The position numbers were made by a program, and so were the translations under genes. From Ophioderma brevispina (taxonomy: Eukaryota > Echinodermata > Ophiuroidea > Amphilepidida > Ophiodermatidae): a stretch of DNA of 64,000 bases. The stretch is from contig JAMKCH010084886.1 in assembly GCA_023653785.1 (NCBI GenBank), forward strand, positions 1 to 64,000, given 5' to 3'. The notes under the pieces are model-generated. The model had not been told where the DNA came from. It worked only from the letters and a program-made list of their open reading frames with translations, and did not search any database. Positions 57,701 to 63,259 of the stretch are shown here, in pieces (positions within the stretch are counted from its first letter, which is position 1; the number at the start of each line of letters is the position of its first letter).

Positions 57701-60700
57701 TCAACAAAACTTTAATTTGGGCTTCAGTGAAATGCGAAAGTTGCTCCTCATTTTCACTTAAATGTAATACTCGGGTAATAATAAGACTTAAACATACATG
57801 TGTTAGTACATGTATTGGTCAAGTAGGAGCAACCTAATGAAGAGATTTTTTGTAATTTGATTTTTGGGTTGCCATAGAAACCAAGATCCATGATTTTTTT
57901 GAATTTCATTGCTGGTGAGACCTTTGACCCCCCATAAAATAAAAACTAAAGAGAAATTCCAAAAAATGGCCCATTAGGTTGTAATACTTATCATGAATTA
58001 CTATTGGTCCAAATTTGAAGTCAAAAAGGCTCTACTAGAACCTGATTTTTTCCGGGGCAACCTTTTTACAAGCAAAAAAAGTTATGATACGTTAATGATC
58101 TAGAAACACTTAATTTTTTTATAACAATTGGCCGATATAGCCAGGATAAGCCCCATAGGGACATAGCCCACTAAATTAAAGGGATGTCCCAAAAACAACA
58201 CAAAAATAGGAAGGCAGTCCTAAAATTTCCGGATGGAAAAAAAAAGGACAGACGAAGGAGAAAAAAACAACCAAAGGCCTAATTTAATTATGCTAATTAG
58301 TAACATTTTAGTTCTTTAAACTTCAATTTAGTAATTGCATGAATTATAGTAAATTATTGAATACAAAATTTCTATAACTAATCACCTGATGTAGGCTAGA
58401 AATATTTTTTGTCATTGTCTTAAATTATTGCAGGGTGAAAAACAATATATAACATAAAGAAAGATAGCTGCTTGAAAAAAACAATAAAAAACATAAGGCA
58501 ATATATGTGTTCGCAGACGCAAGTGACTTTAAATTATCATAAAATGGGAATAGAAAGTCCGATTTTCACCAAATATAAAAAGGGAAATAAAGCTAAAAAT
58601 GTAGCATTGTAACAAAATTAAGACCACTGCAAATCTTACCTCACAAGACTTTGAACAAGATTCTCCCCTTAAAAGAACCTACCAGTATATGTCTAACCAA
58701 AAAAGCCATTCCCCTTATTGAAGTAATAATGGTTTAAGAGCTAAATTTTTGCTAGTTGTTTCGCACCTTCCAAAATTGCTCCAATGAGAAATGTTACATG
58801 TAACCCTGATTAATGACTCACCCTTGATCTGTTCCTTCTGTGATAAATGTCTCTCCTGATTCTTCTGACAAGCTGCTGGTGTCCTTGGTGGTAGAAGACA
58901 CTGCCTTCAATTGGCCTCAGAGTTCGGGATCAAAAAAAAACATCAAACCAAATCTTTGAGACCTTTTACTGGGGATAAAGTAGAAAAAAATTATATAGGC
59001 GCGTAATTTCTGACAAAATGACACGCGCGCGCCGATTGAATTGCGTATTCAATTTCCGTTGTCAAGCGTTCCTCACACCCTTAAGGGTTAACGCGCGTGT
59101 GCTGAAATTTTGGTTCAGAATTACTGACAAAACTATAGTGTGACAAAAAAAAAAAGCATAGCAACACTGGTGAGCATGATCAACCTCAACCATACCCGTG
59201 GCTTGAAAACATTGCCAGCTATAACCTTCCTCTCTATAAATTGACACTCCTGGAGCGTAAGTAACGCCAAATCATTTAAAACAGAATTTTCACAGTTCTC
59301 TCTTTCGTCGCTGCAACATTCAAGAATATAAGCTGTGGGCCGTCTCATGACCTTTGATCTTGGCATATGACCTTTGACCTTATCAAAACATATGAGGGAA
59401 TCTCATGGTGCACCTAGGACCAAGTTTGGTTCACAATTGAAACTTTTCAATTGAGGTCAATGTTACATTTTCAGCCTATTTTTCAAATTGACCTAAATGG
59501 ACCTTTGACCTTACTAGCACATGACCTTGACCTCATCAACATATGAGGGATCCATGGTGACCTATGACACAAGTTTGGTTCCAATTGAACTTCAACTTTT
59601 CAATTGAGGTCAATTTTACATTTTTAGCCTATTTTTCAACTTGACCTCATATGACCTTTGACTCATCAACATATGAGGGATACCATGAGTGCAGTATGAC
59701 ACAAGTTTGGTTCCAGTTGGAACCTTCAACTTTTCCCATGAGGTCAATTTAAAAAAAAAAAAACATTTAGTGACACATACACACATACATACATACACAT
59801 GCACAACAGAACACAAAGTGGTATTTCAGCTAAAGCTGGCGGCCCACAAAAAAAATGAAATGTACTACTTTTGGTAATAACTTTAAAAAGTTTAAACTTG
59901 TAATATGAAAGAAGGGTATCAAATTTAAAGCCTGCATTATGTACAACAGGTTGGTGGATGTTGGAAAAGGTATATGATTTTTTGCAAACAATTTCATAAA
60001 ACAAAGAACTTTCTAAAATTCCAAAATTTATTTATTCATTTTGATTTTTCCAGCCAATGCATGTTATATTGGTTACTTTACTAAAAATTTCTGTTATTCC
60101 AGTATATATGTTTCATAGGAATTACCTTGAATACTTTCCTTTTGATTTACACTTTTCGTTGTAACCTCATCTTGTTTTCTTTGTTGATTCTTTTTGCTGG
60201 GTTTGGACTTGCTAAAGGTCTGCAATTTAAATATGCAATATACAAACGATTTACTTAGAATACATTTGGGAATAATTGACATTGTCATCACAACAAGAAT
60301 ACAGAATGATTGGCAACCTGAAAATGACACACATTAATTAAACATTATATGTACACAATCCATGCTGGGGAAGGAGAGGTTTGTTACAAATTCATGAATA
60401 TACTAAACCAAGCGGTTCATAGACCACTAGCGTTGCCCGTTTTAATGTGCACCTTTCCTCACTCCCCCACAAGTTGACCTCAACGACCTTTGATCTTGGT
60501 ATGTGACATTGACCTACCATAACATGCAAGTGTCTATGGCTGACCTATGACTGGGTTCGGTAGCAATTAATTAAGGTGATCACACACCTGCAATTTGAAA
60601 TAGATTCTAACCAACTTAACACAAACTTCATACACATACATACAAACCATACAGAAAGGATTATTATGGCACTAAAGTGCTTGTTGTGCTTGATGTAGGA

Positions 60701-63025
60701 GCTGATATTTGCCTGGTTTGTGGGGGGACAACAGTCTGAGGATTGCTATCAGGGTTTCAACTTTCAAAGTGACTCTGCAGGTCAAAAGTCATCTAGATGT
60801 CAATTTGCTTAACTAATTTTGCCAAAAGGATTGTTGACCTGAGAACGATGCGGTCAAAGGTCACAAAGGTGAAATGCACTGTAATCCATTAATTAATAAG
60901 TGTATTGGTGGATCTCCCAACTGGGTCTTTATAGTTTTTCATAGTTGATTATTTCTAGATTTGCAGCACTTAAGTGAGGGAAATGCAAGACATTCTGATA
61001 GGAAGGACATTTGATGAGGAAAAAATGAGACACTCTTTGTATGAATTATGACGTAATGCATGTTAAACTGCTTACAAGCCGATTTTTACACAGCAACCAG
61101 TTTATGCTGCCTGCTGATAATACAGCCAAAGATCAAAATCAGTCAAAAACATTTTGAGGAATTCAGTGGGGGGATGTAAACTACAATTTTCTCAAAATTT
61201 ATTAAATCAGAAAAAACAATGTCATAAGTGAATCTTCCAGGAAAACAGAATATTTTGAATCAATGAATGACAGGGGCTACATTCTATCCCCTAAATGTTT
61301 GTAAATCACGAGTGGGGTTAGTAAAGTGTCGTGCCCTGGTGGTATCCCTCTCTTGTGGCCATATTGCAAAAGAATTTATGCTTTTTAATGGATATGAACA
61401 TTCAATTTTAGTTCCAGTAACAATCTAAAAAAATATGTGGTCCTAGGACCACTTGTGTCAATGGCGTTGGCAGCGCGGTTGGTTGAATGATATGCCTCAT
61501 ATTAACTTTGACCTTGACATGTGACCATGACCTTTTAAACAAATGAGGGTTTGCATGTTATATCCATAAACCAAGTTTGGTTCCAATGAACTTAACTTTC
61601 AATTCAGGTCTGATTTTTACCGTTTCAGCTATCTTACAATAGGCCTCATATGACCTTTGAAATGGACATGTGACCTTTGACCTCATAAATAATGAGGGTT
61701 TATGTAATTCCGTTGGGTCCGGTAAGTAGTATATTCCTGTTTCTAAAATTGAAAACAAAAAGTTGGCGTAAATTGAAACCAGCGTTTTAAAATTCTCAAG
61801 ACTGGATAATACCAAAAGGCATTGTGGGAAAAGGGATGAGCACGTGCGGTTTGCATGTTCACTTTTCATCTTTGCGAGGCACTGAATAACGCCGGACAAA
61901 ACGTTCAATTTTCCGCTAGGTTCTATGGTTCAGACCCAATACAATACATATTCAAAACAAAACATAGTAAAGACCCCTCTGATGCAAAAAAATCTCCATA
62001 GAACCCCTTCGTTTTCTGGAAGATTTGAGATTAGTTTCATTGCATACATTCGCTATGACTGACTGACTAACGTAATCTCTCTCATTACTAAATTTAGATA
62101 AATCTTTCGCAGTCTGTAACAGACTACACACTTTCCGGACCGCCGGAACATGTAATATCCATAACCAAGTTTGGTTCCAATTGGAACTTCAATTTTAATC
62201 AGGTCCAAATTTTACATATTAGCCGTCATTACACTTGACCTCAAAGACCTTTGACCTGGTATGTGACCATTACCGTGGTATGTGAACTTTGACCTCATCA
62301 ACAATGCGGGATCCCACTTGCCAAGTTTGGTTTAAATTATTTTAGTAGTGGATAGTTACAGGGCCAATGCTAACCCTTTTTCACAACTACAACAACAGAC
62401 TACATCAAACAAAGACTACAAACAACAGACAACCAGCGGTGGACAAAGTGATAGAGGTGTCTTCATGCCTTAAGGCAGGCGACACAAAAATAATGAAAAC
62501 ATGAAAGCCATATCCAATAATTATCAACTCACAGCTAGCATGGCTTCCAATGTCTGAGATCTCCTTGGTTCCTTGGCTACTGAATTCACTTTATTCTCAA
62601 CAGTTTTCTTTTTTCCTTCTCCAGTCTGTGTCTTTCCTTTTTCCTCTTCTTTTTCCAAGCTTTTACCTACCGATTCATTTGAGTTTTTAATTGAGGTGGA
62701 GACAACAAAAAACAAAAAAATGATTCCTTGAGTTGTAGTCATTGCCACCAGTAGACATAGGAGAAGTGTTTCCAATAAATGAATTTTGGTGTTGTCGTGG
62801 TATTACATTTTCCTTCTCCTTTTAGCTTTCTTAAATTTTGTTTACTGTTCAAGGCATTTCCATTTGTTTATTTCCATCTACTTCAATCTTGATTTTTTTA
62901 GATGTTGCACTTGGAGAATGTTTCTTGGCTCCTCTCAATGTCTTGAAAACCTTACTTCTGTTTTTTCTTCCCACTTTTAAGATGTTTAGGATTAGTATGT
63001 CAGGAGGCATGATGCTTGATTGCAT
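33554..63025 (-). CDS. REXO4: RNA exonuclease 4 (XPMC2 homolog), nine-exon gene model
   Basis: DEDDh 3'-5' exonuclease of the REX4/XPMC2 family, a nuclear/nucleolar protein linked in other eukaryotes to rRNA processing. Joined exons (minus strand): 63,025-62,956 (tentative), 62,666-62,533, 60,219-60,126, 58,900-58,822, 38,351-38,158, 35,529-35,441, 34,756-34,682, 34,253-34,179, 33,727-33,554. This gives about 328 residues, shorter than the 422 of the human protein mainly in the Lys-rich N-terminus. Motif I is ALDCEMVG (D-x-E), motif II is VGHALQNDMK, and motif III is EHNSVEDAQA (His and Asp). All junctions after the first have AG/GT and compatible phase, with no frameshift. The fourth intron is about 20.5 kb and holds a transposon complex. 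The catalytic part is certain; the N-terminal exons are inferred from splice sites, phase and composition. Confidence 0.88.
34055..34127 (+). repeat. Purine-rich (GA/GGGA) low-complexity tract
   Basis: AGGGAGAGGGGAAAGAGAGG-type sequence in the last REXO4 intron. The Ser/Pro/Leu-rich ORFs on the opposite strand result from it. Confidence 0.85.
34179..34253 (-). CDS. REXO4: REXO4 exon, 25 codons
   Basis: The acceptor TTTTTACAG and donor TCG-GTATGT bound SRRPGLKGLVEKILHVQFQK and GEHNS (family form GRPSLRLLSEKILGLQVQ). Phase 0 on both sides. Its final His-containing EHNS supplies the catalytic His of the DEDDh site. Confidence 0.95.
34682..34756 (-). CDS. REXO4: REXO4 exon, 25 codons
   Basis: The acceptor CCCCCAG and donor AAA-GTAAGT bound VLFLDHPKRMVRDTFKYEPF and RQMFK, matching the VLFLDHPKKKIRDTQKYKPF segment of the family. 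Phase 0 at both ends. Confidence 0.95.
35441..35529 (-). CDS. REXO4: REXO4 exon with ExoII motif
   Basis: The acceptor TTTGCAG and donor AAG-GTCAGT bound EDFLTVQKDVADLLKGRILV and GHALQNDMK. The Asp of HALQND is the ExoII catalytic acid. The exon enters in phase 1 and leaves in phase 0, agreeing with its neighbours. Confidence 0.95.
36553..37515. mobile_element. ~960-bp palindromic element in REXO4 intron
   Basis: The left arm starts GGGGGCTGTAGTGAACAG and contains ATCCGGATAAAATTGTGAAT. The right arm contains ATTCACAATTTTATCCGGA and ends ATTACACTACAGTCCCC. Further inward, AACAGGGTAAAATTTTTAAAATG and CACACCATGATG pair with CACCATGGTGTG and CATTTTAAATTTTGACCCTG. Arms are about 250 bp each, with a central ~450-bp non-palindromic part. 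No transposase found. Confidence 0.75.
38158..38351 (-). CDS. REXO4: REXO4 exon with ExoI (DEDD) motif
   Basis: The acceptor TTATCAG and donor ACTG-GTAAGT bound PTKCVALDCEMVGAGREGKD, LLARVSIVNQYGHCLYDKFV and KPREDVTEYRTWVSGVRAKD. ALDCEMVG holds the Asp and Glu metal ligands of motif I. The exon enters in phase 2, matching the exon 20.5 kb upstream that ends GAT CAA GG before GTGAGT, and leaves in phase 1. Confidence 0.96.
38756..39170 (+). repeat. LINE/SINE-like 3'-end repeat
   Basis: Contains GGAAGGGGCATCCGGTCAAT, a phrase common in 3' ends of animal RTE-type LINEs and their SINE partners, followed by CTCCAATAAAATCTCACA and a TGAGTGTGAGTGAATCGCCA tail. Multi-frame ORFs across it have no recognisable domain. 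Confidence 0.45.
39535..40050 (+). repeat. Satellite/minisatellite, CATTGCATCTCGGACG family, copy 1
   Basis: About ten imperfect units of two alternating types: GTTTCTCATTGCATCTCGGA + CGTCTTCCGGAAAATGACGC, and GCAGAAGATCGAACTTGGCG. Units are 40-70 bp. Overlapping ORFs on both strands are by-products. The same family reappears at 56,635-56,885, at the other edge of the intronic repeat complex. Confidence 0.85.
40145..40345. repeat. Imperfect palindrome
   Basis: TGTCGTTGTGATAAAAAAGC plus TAACAAACCGGCAAAAATTGAGG pairs with CCTCATTTTTTGGCCGGTTGG plus TTTGTTAGCTTTTTTATCAC. Outer parts (ACTGCCGTGGGCCC and GGGCACGGCAAGT) extend the symmetry. Confidence 0.75.
40419..40547 (+). CDS. Short ORF at start of GC-rich block, unrecognised
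   Basis: A 42-codon frame begins MGKENSSLLPREDKQTQEST and continues SPPTKLSPAAIKTQ before a stop. The composition (Ser/Thr/Pro/Lys) is protein-like, but the 3' half overlaps imperfect GCGGCCATAAAGACC repeats. A frame change would allow it to continue past 40,547. I recognise no family. It is probably part of a degraded transposon or viral-type gene. Confidence 0.25.
   Translation: MGKENSSLLPREDKQTQESTASPPTKLSPAAIKTQVFEIKTC
40500..40680 (+). repeat. Imperfect tandem repeat GCGGCCATAAAGACC
   Basis: Four or more units (GCGGCCATAAAGACCC, AGGCCATCAAGACC, GCGGGCATAAAGACC, CCGGCCATAAAGATCC) spaced 30-60 bp apart. Confidence 0.7.
40844..41153 (+). pseudogene. Unrecognised coding-like segment in GC-rich block
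   Basis: A frame opens MSQPKTLVFHGAPGSMPQKP and runs through NGYYVTGESFHSTDHYFYRI to a stop at 40,979-40,981, then appears to continue in other frames. Downstream, GATTAGCAACCGTGGGTTCC + GAGGATCCTCTTGCTCTGG + TTTCAAAGTGAGT is echoed by a second version near 41,205-41,257, giving a small internal duplication with donor-like ends. The aromatic-rich reading looks like real former protein, but I know no match. Confidence 0.25.
41528..42580 (+). pseudogene. GC-rich coding-like block, unrecognised
   Basis: Frames such as 41,528-41,848 (KARKPKNYGNERLNVPYSTR) and 42,180-42,413 (ITDSVAIVPRLRVTAYAIFS) are open in a GC-rich context distinct from the AT-rich flanks, with few stops on the plus strand from 41,945 to 42,280. 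The block ends in a poly-T run and an AATAAA (about 42,577). The plus strand is favoured because the minus strand has many stops. Likely a degraded gene of an unidentified mobile element. Confidence 0.25.
42860..43160 (+). repeat. GTTCTGGTCCCG module, copy 1, with CCCTAGATCAAAATCCAG block
   Basis: TATAGTTCTGGTCCCGACCC + AGGCCCAGCCACTATAGCC is followed by GTCCCTAGATCAAAATCCAG and CCACTAGTGGGAAAACGTCC-type sequence. Related modules are at 47,219-47,270 (short) and 55,620-55,915 (long). Confidence 0.75.
43854..44133. mobile_element. TTAA-type MITE, second family, shortened copy
   Basis: Shares GCAGGAATAG, GATAAGTCTGTAGAACTC and TGACAGAAAAGGAATGAAAA with the element at 20,483-20,834, and the CACTGATAGTGCCTTTA end. 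TTAA is present at 43850-43853; the right flank reads TTAT. It interrupts the left arm of the foldback. Confidence 0.7.
44320..46620 (+). repeat. ~200-bp tandem units with CAAGATGGCGGC motifs
   Basis: Degenerate units contain CATACTTCAAATCCAAGATG + GCGGCTAATATGGCC + TTGTAAGCACTATCAA + GGTGATTTTTCATATACC + TTATACACATNAGGAAATTT + GAAGCAACTATAAA. Starts are visible near 44,340, 44,565, 44,740, 45,005, 45,345, 45,475 and 45,750, with reverse-complement units from about 46,380. The AAGATGGCGGC core equals the consensus site of the zinc-finger factor YY1. Confidence 0.7.
47490..47605 (+). repeat. ~33-bp tandem repeat AGCCGGGCCACGGCAGCGAA
   Basis: Four units ending GGCCACGGCAGCGAAAC, separated by TTTCACCAAG-like spacers. 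Reverse-complement units (TTTCGCTGCCGTGGCCCTG) lie at about 43,180-43,260, so this repeat also brackets the foldback in inverted orientation. Confidence 0.8.
47665..48110 (+). repeat. Inverted and tandem repeats with AATTGAGGGGAAAAGATTG
   Basis: 47,668-47,820 is an imperfect palindrome (AATTGAGGGGAAAAGATTG against CAATCTTTTCCCCTCAG). From 47,826 a ~140-bp unit (GCATTCTCTAACGTAG + CCGGGCCACGGCAGGTGAAA + CAAGGCCTATAGCGAACAAA + TTTCCCCTCAATTTTGG) recurs about three times. Confidence 0.75.
48280..48450 (+). repeat. Direct repeat, left copy (partner at 50,818-51,000)
   Basis: CATGAGAAAA...CCTAAACAAA, AAAGGATCAG, CCACATTGTTTCGTGC, ACAAACATTAGAC and ACGGATAATGTGGTTCACT-type phrases occur in the same order and orientation here and at 50,818-51,000, about 2.5 kb apart. 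Confidence 0.65.
48460..50810. other. AT-rich stretch in REXO4 intron with scattered CAAGATGGCTGCC motifs
   Basis: No coding region recognised. CAAGATGGCTGCC (49,083) and AAATGGCTGCCATTTT (50,676) resemble the foldback tandem units, suggesting another degraded part of the same repeat complex. An A-homopolymer lies at about 49,259-49,275. Confidence 0.4.
51850..53160 (-). pseudogene. piggyBac-superfamily transposase remnant, frameshifted
   Basis: Minus-strand fragments in family order: SHPAFRNELICRTMKRKRFEQ (about 52,890-52,950; family DYWS...RNxFISxxMxRxRFEQ); ARELARDEAMIR (about 52,683-52,715; first catalytic Asp region); HKFFMPS then TGLKIYAMAES (about 52,592-52,640; family FMPxKPxKTGLKIYxLAES); FYTSVALCK / GFLNKETYLTGAIR (about 52,410-52,475); GVVDKKRSDQFTFHITRE (about 52,060-52,115; family GGVDxxDQ); KWWTQNFIF and AAVNAWIALK (about 51,985-52,050; family RRWWxxLFxxLLDxAxVNA). 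At least six frameshifts or stops separate them, so it encodes no transposase now. Confidence 0.85.
53191..53436 (-). pseudogene. Basic Arg/Lys-rich segment upstream of piggyBac remnant
   Basis: Minus-strand frame MKMTRRSARPRQPAARRRRQ, then SAARPKKKVFVEPDSDNGPG and HHYTTRFKTGGSRN. Low-complexity and strongly basic, with VEPDSD. It lies directly 5' of the transposase remnant on the same strand and may be its N-terminal region, or an unrelated basic protein. Downstream in the same orientation near 53,560-53,640 another frame reads SESASTDRDDSSDICSDREQ, an acidic Ser/Asp tract like those at piggyBac N-termini. Confidence 0.35.
54006..54224 (-). pseudogene. Lys-rich ORF upstream of piggyBac remnant, unrecognised
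   Basis: Minus-strand frame with EEKKEKKRTKKPTACHCGKP and LTVSTDDEDRPQAKE. Same strand and spacing as the other fragments 5' of the piggyBac remnant, so it might belong to the same degraded element. CHCGK is too short to be called a zinc finger. Confidence 0.25.
54955..55400 (+). repeat. ~115-bp tandem repeat, four units
   Basis: Units start near 54,963, 55,080, 55,189 and 55,305, each with GTCGCAAAAACCATGGCCCG + GATGACCCGGCCTCAGAAGC + GCGATACCGAGTATGGTTTCC + CCGCCTTTTACGCGGGTTTG + CTCTTACCGGAACCCTATCG. GC-rich, with CCGCCTTTTACGCGG as a recurrent small hairpin. Confidence 0.85.
55620..56130. repeat. Foldback: GTTCTGGTCCCG module, copy 3, with inverted arms
   Basis: The left arm (about 55,700-55,905) has GCGTCCCTAGATCAAAATCC, TCCAGCGGAGAGCG, CACTAGTCGGTAAACACC. 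The right arm (about 55,940-56,130) returns as CCCACTAGTGGTGC, GCAATCCGCTGAAGAGAGCT, GATCTAGGGACGCTTTC. The left arm matches 42,950-43,160. It is led by TACGTTCTGGTCCCGCACAG. Confidence 0.8.
56202..56322. repeat. Palindrome around GTAGCCGG
   Basis: TTAGACTGGATTTAACCCTC, AATTTACACCAACTTAGCA and TTTAACGTAGCCGG are mirrored by CCCGGCTACGTAAA, TTGCTAAGCTTGGTGAAATT and GTGAGGGTTAAAAATAGTCT. A third, partial copy of the arm follows at 56,330-56,375. Confidence 0.85.
56635..56885 (+). repeat. CATTGCATCTCGGACG satellite, copy 2
   Basis: About five units with TCTCATTGCATCTCGGACGT, TTCCCGGAAAATGACGCGATG and GAAGAGCGAACTTGGCG, as at 39,535-40,050. Confidence 0.85.
56881..57375. repeat. ~495-bp imperfect palindrome
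   Basis: The arms meet near 57,113. Successive mirrored pairs: CCACTAGCCCCATG / CATGGGGCTAGTGG; GCATATCAATAGGACT / AGTCCTATTGATATGC; AGGATTTCTA / TAGAAATCCT; TGTTTCTAGACAAAAT / TTTTTGTCTAGAAAACA; AAAATAGCATT / AATGCTATTT. Arms are about 230 bp. Confidence 0.85.
57380..58815. other. AT-rich REXO4 intron sequence, no gene
   Basis: No exon or repeat family recognised. GGTTGCCATAGAAACC (about 57,868) is a short palindrome. Confidence 0.45.
58822..58900 (-). CDS. REXO4: REXO4 N-terminal exon (acidic/Ser-Thr-rich)
   Basis: An AG acceptor at 58,902-58,901 and donor GTGAGT at 58,821-58,816 bound VSSTTKDTSSLSEESGETFI and TEGTDQ. It enters in phase 1 and leaves with GG (phase 2), fitting both the exon at 60,126-60,219 and the catalytic exon at 38,158-38,351. 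Identified from these phases and the REXO4-like composition of the stretch before the exonuclease domain. The polypyrimidine tract is weak. Confidence 0.7.
59320..59851 (+). repeat. DR1-bearing dispersed repeat, copy C
   Basis: Starts AAGAATATAAGCTGTGGGCC, has several TGACCTTTGACCT-type boxes, ATGAGGGATCCATGGTG modules, AAGTTTGGTTCCAATTGAA, a CATACATACACA tract and a GCTAAAGCTGGCGGCCCACA end. It lies in the REXO4 intron between 58,900 and 60,126. Confidence 0.8.
60126..60219 (-). CDS. REXO4: REXO4 N-terminal exon (Lys/Ser-rich)
   Basis: The acceptor TTTAAATTGCAG and donor CAAG-GTAATT bound TFSKSKPSKKNQQRKQDEVT and TKSVNQKESIQ. Enters in phase 0, leaves in phase 1. Basic low-complexity sequence like the nucleolar-type N-terminus of REXO4 proteins. 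Assignment rests on splice sites, phase and position. Confidence 0.7.
60460..60660 (+). repeat. DR1-bearing repeat, degraded fragment
   Basis: CAAGTTGACCTCAACGACCTTTGATCTTGGTATGTGAC-like sequence in pieces, with CACACAC-poor remains. Same module order as the second subfamily but strongly diverged. Confidence 0.5.
60670..61430. other. REXO4 intron, no gene or clear repeat
   Basis: No supported ORF. TCAAAGGTCACAAAGGTG-like phrases near 60,853 suggest an old minus-strand DR1 remnant. Confidence 0.4.
61440..62490 (+). repeat. DR1-bearing repeat, second subfamily, copy F (split by a MITE)
   Basis: It runs from GTCAATGGCGTTGGCAGCGC through TGACCTTTGACCTCATAAAT, is interrupted at 61,709-62,149, and resumes at AAGTTTGGTTCCAATTGGAA. 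It ends like copy D with CTAACCCTTTTTCACAAC, ACAACAGAC repeats and GTGTCTTCATGCCTTAAGGC + AGGCGACACAAAAAT. Confidence 0.75.
61709..62149. mobile_element. MITE with TTCCG..GGTCCGG termini and ATGTAAT duplication
   Basis: A 441-bp insertion in DR1 repeat copy F, with inverted ends TCCGTTGGGTCCGGTAAGTAG and CACTTTCCGGACCGCCGGAA. ATGTAAT occurs at both borders (61702-61708, 62150-62156), a 7-bp (possibly 8-bp with one change) target duplication. No ORF matching a transposase. Confidence 0.8.
62533..62666 (-). CDS. REXO4: REXO4 N-terminal exon (Lys/Glu-rich)
   Basis: The donor GCT-GTGAGT (62,532-62,527) follows LEAMLA. The exon encodes KSLEKEEEKGKTQTGEGKKK and NKVNSVAKEPRRSQT. The acceptor proposed at 62,668-62,667 (CGGTAG) has a T-rich tract but is distant from it. 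The frame is open upstream to 62,775, so the exon could start earlier. Leaves in phase 0, matching the next exon. Confidence 0.6.
62956..63025 (-). CDS. REXO4: Tentative REXO4 first coding exon
   Basis: From ATG at 63,025 (or the downstream ATG at 63,010) the frame reads MPPDILILNILKVGRKNR to the strong donor GTAAGG, leaving in phase 1, which matches the next exon. No homologous motif supports it. A competing candidate start is MAEKRKQEDKTKRSKKFKT at about 63,135-63,079 just upstream, also basic, whose splice donor (CC-GTCAGT) is weaker. Confidence 0.3.
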
Positions 63026-63259
63026 TTTTGTTGTTATCCCATTTTGCTGGTCTTACACTAGCTCCACTGACGGTAGGTCTTGAATTTTTTGCTTCTTTTG
63101 GTTTTGTCTTCTTGCTTTCGTTTTTCTGCCATTATTGGTTGTACATAAATGTGAGTCTTGAAAAAAAATGTAATATAAAGCATATTTACGAGTTTTAGCA
63201 CAGTTTTAGGCAACCAACTATCTTGTCCAAAATGATGGGACAAAACTTACAAACTAGGG

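Noticed and set aside
62838..63083. Plus-strand ORF of 81 codons, Phe/Leu-rich
   Set aside because: It is the complement of the Lys-rich, T/A-biased N-terminal exon region of REXO4 on the minus strand.
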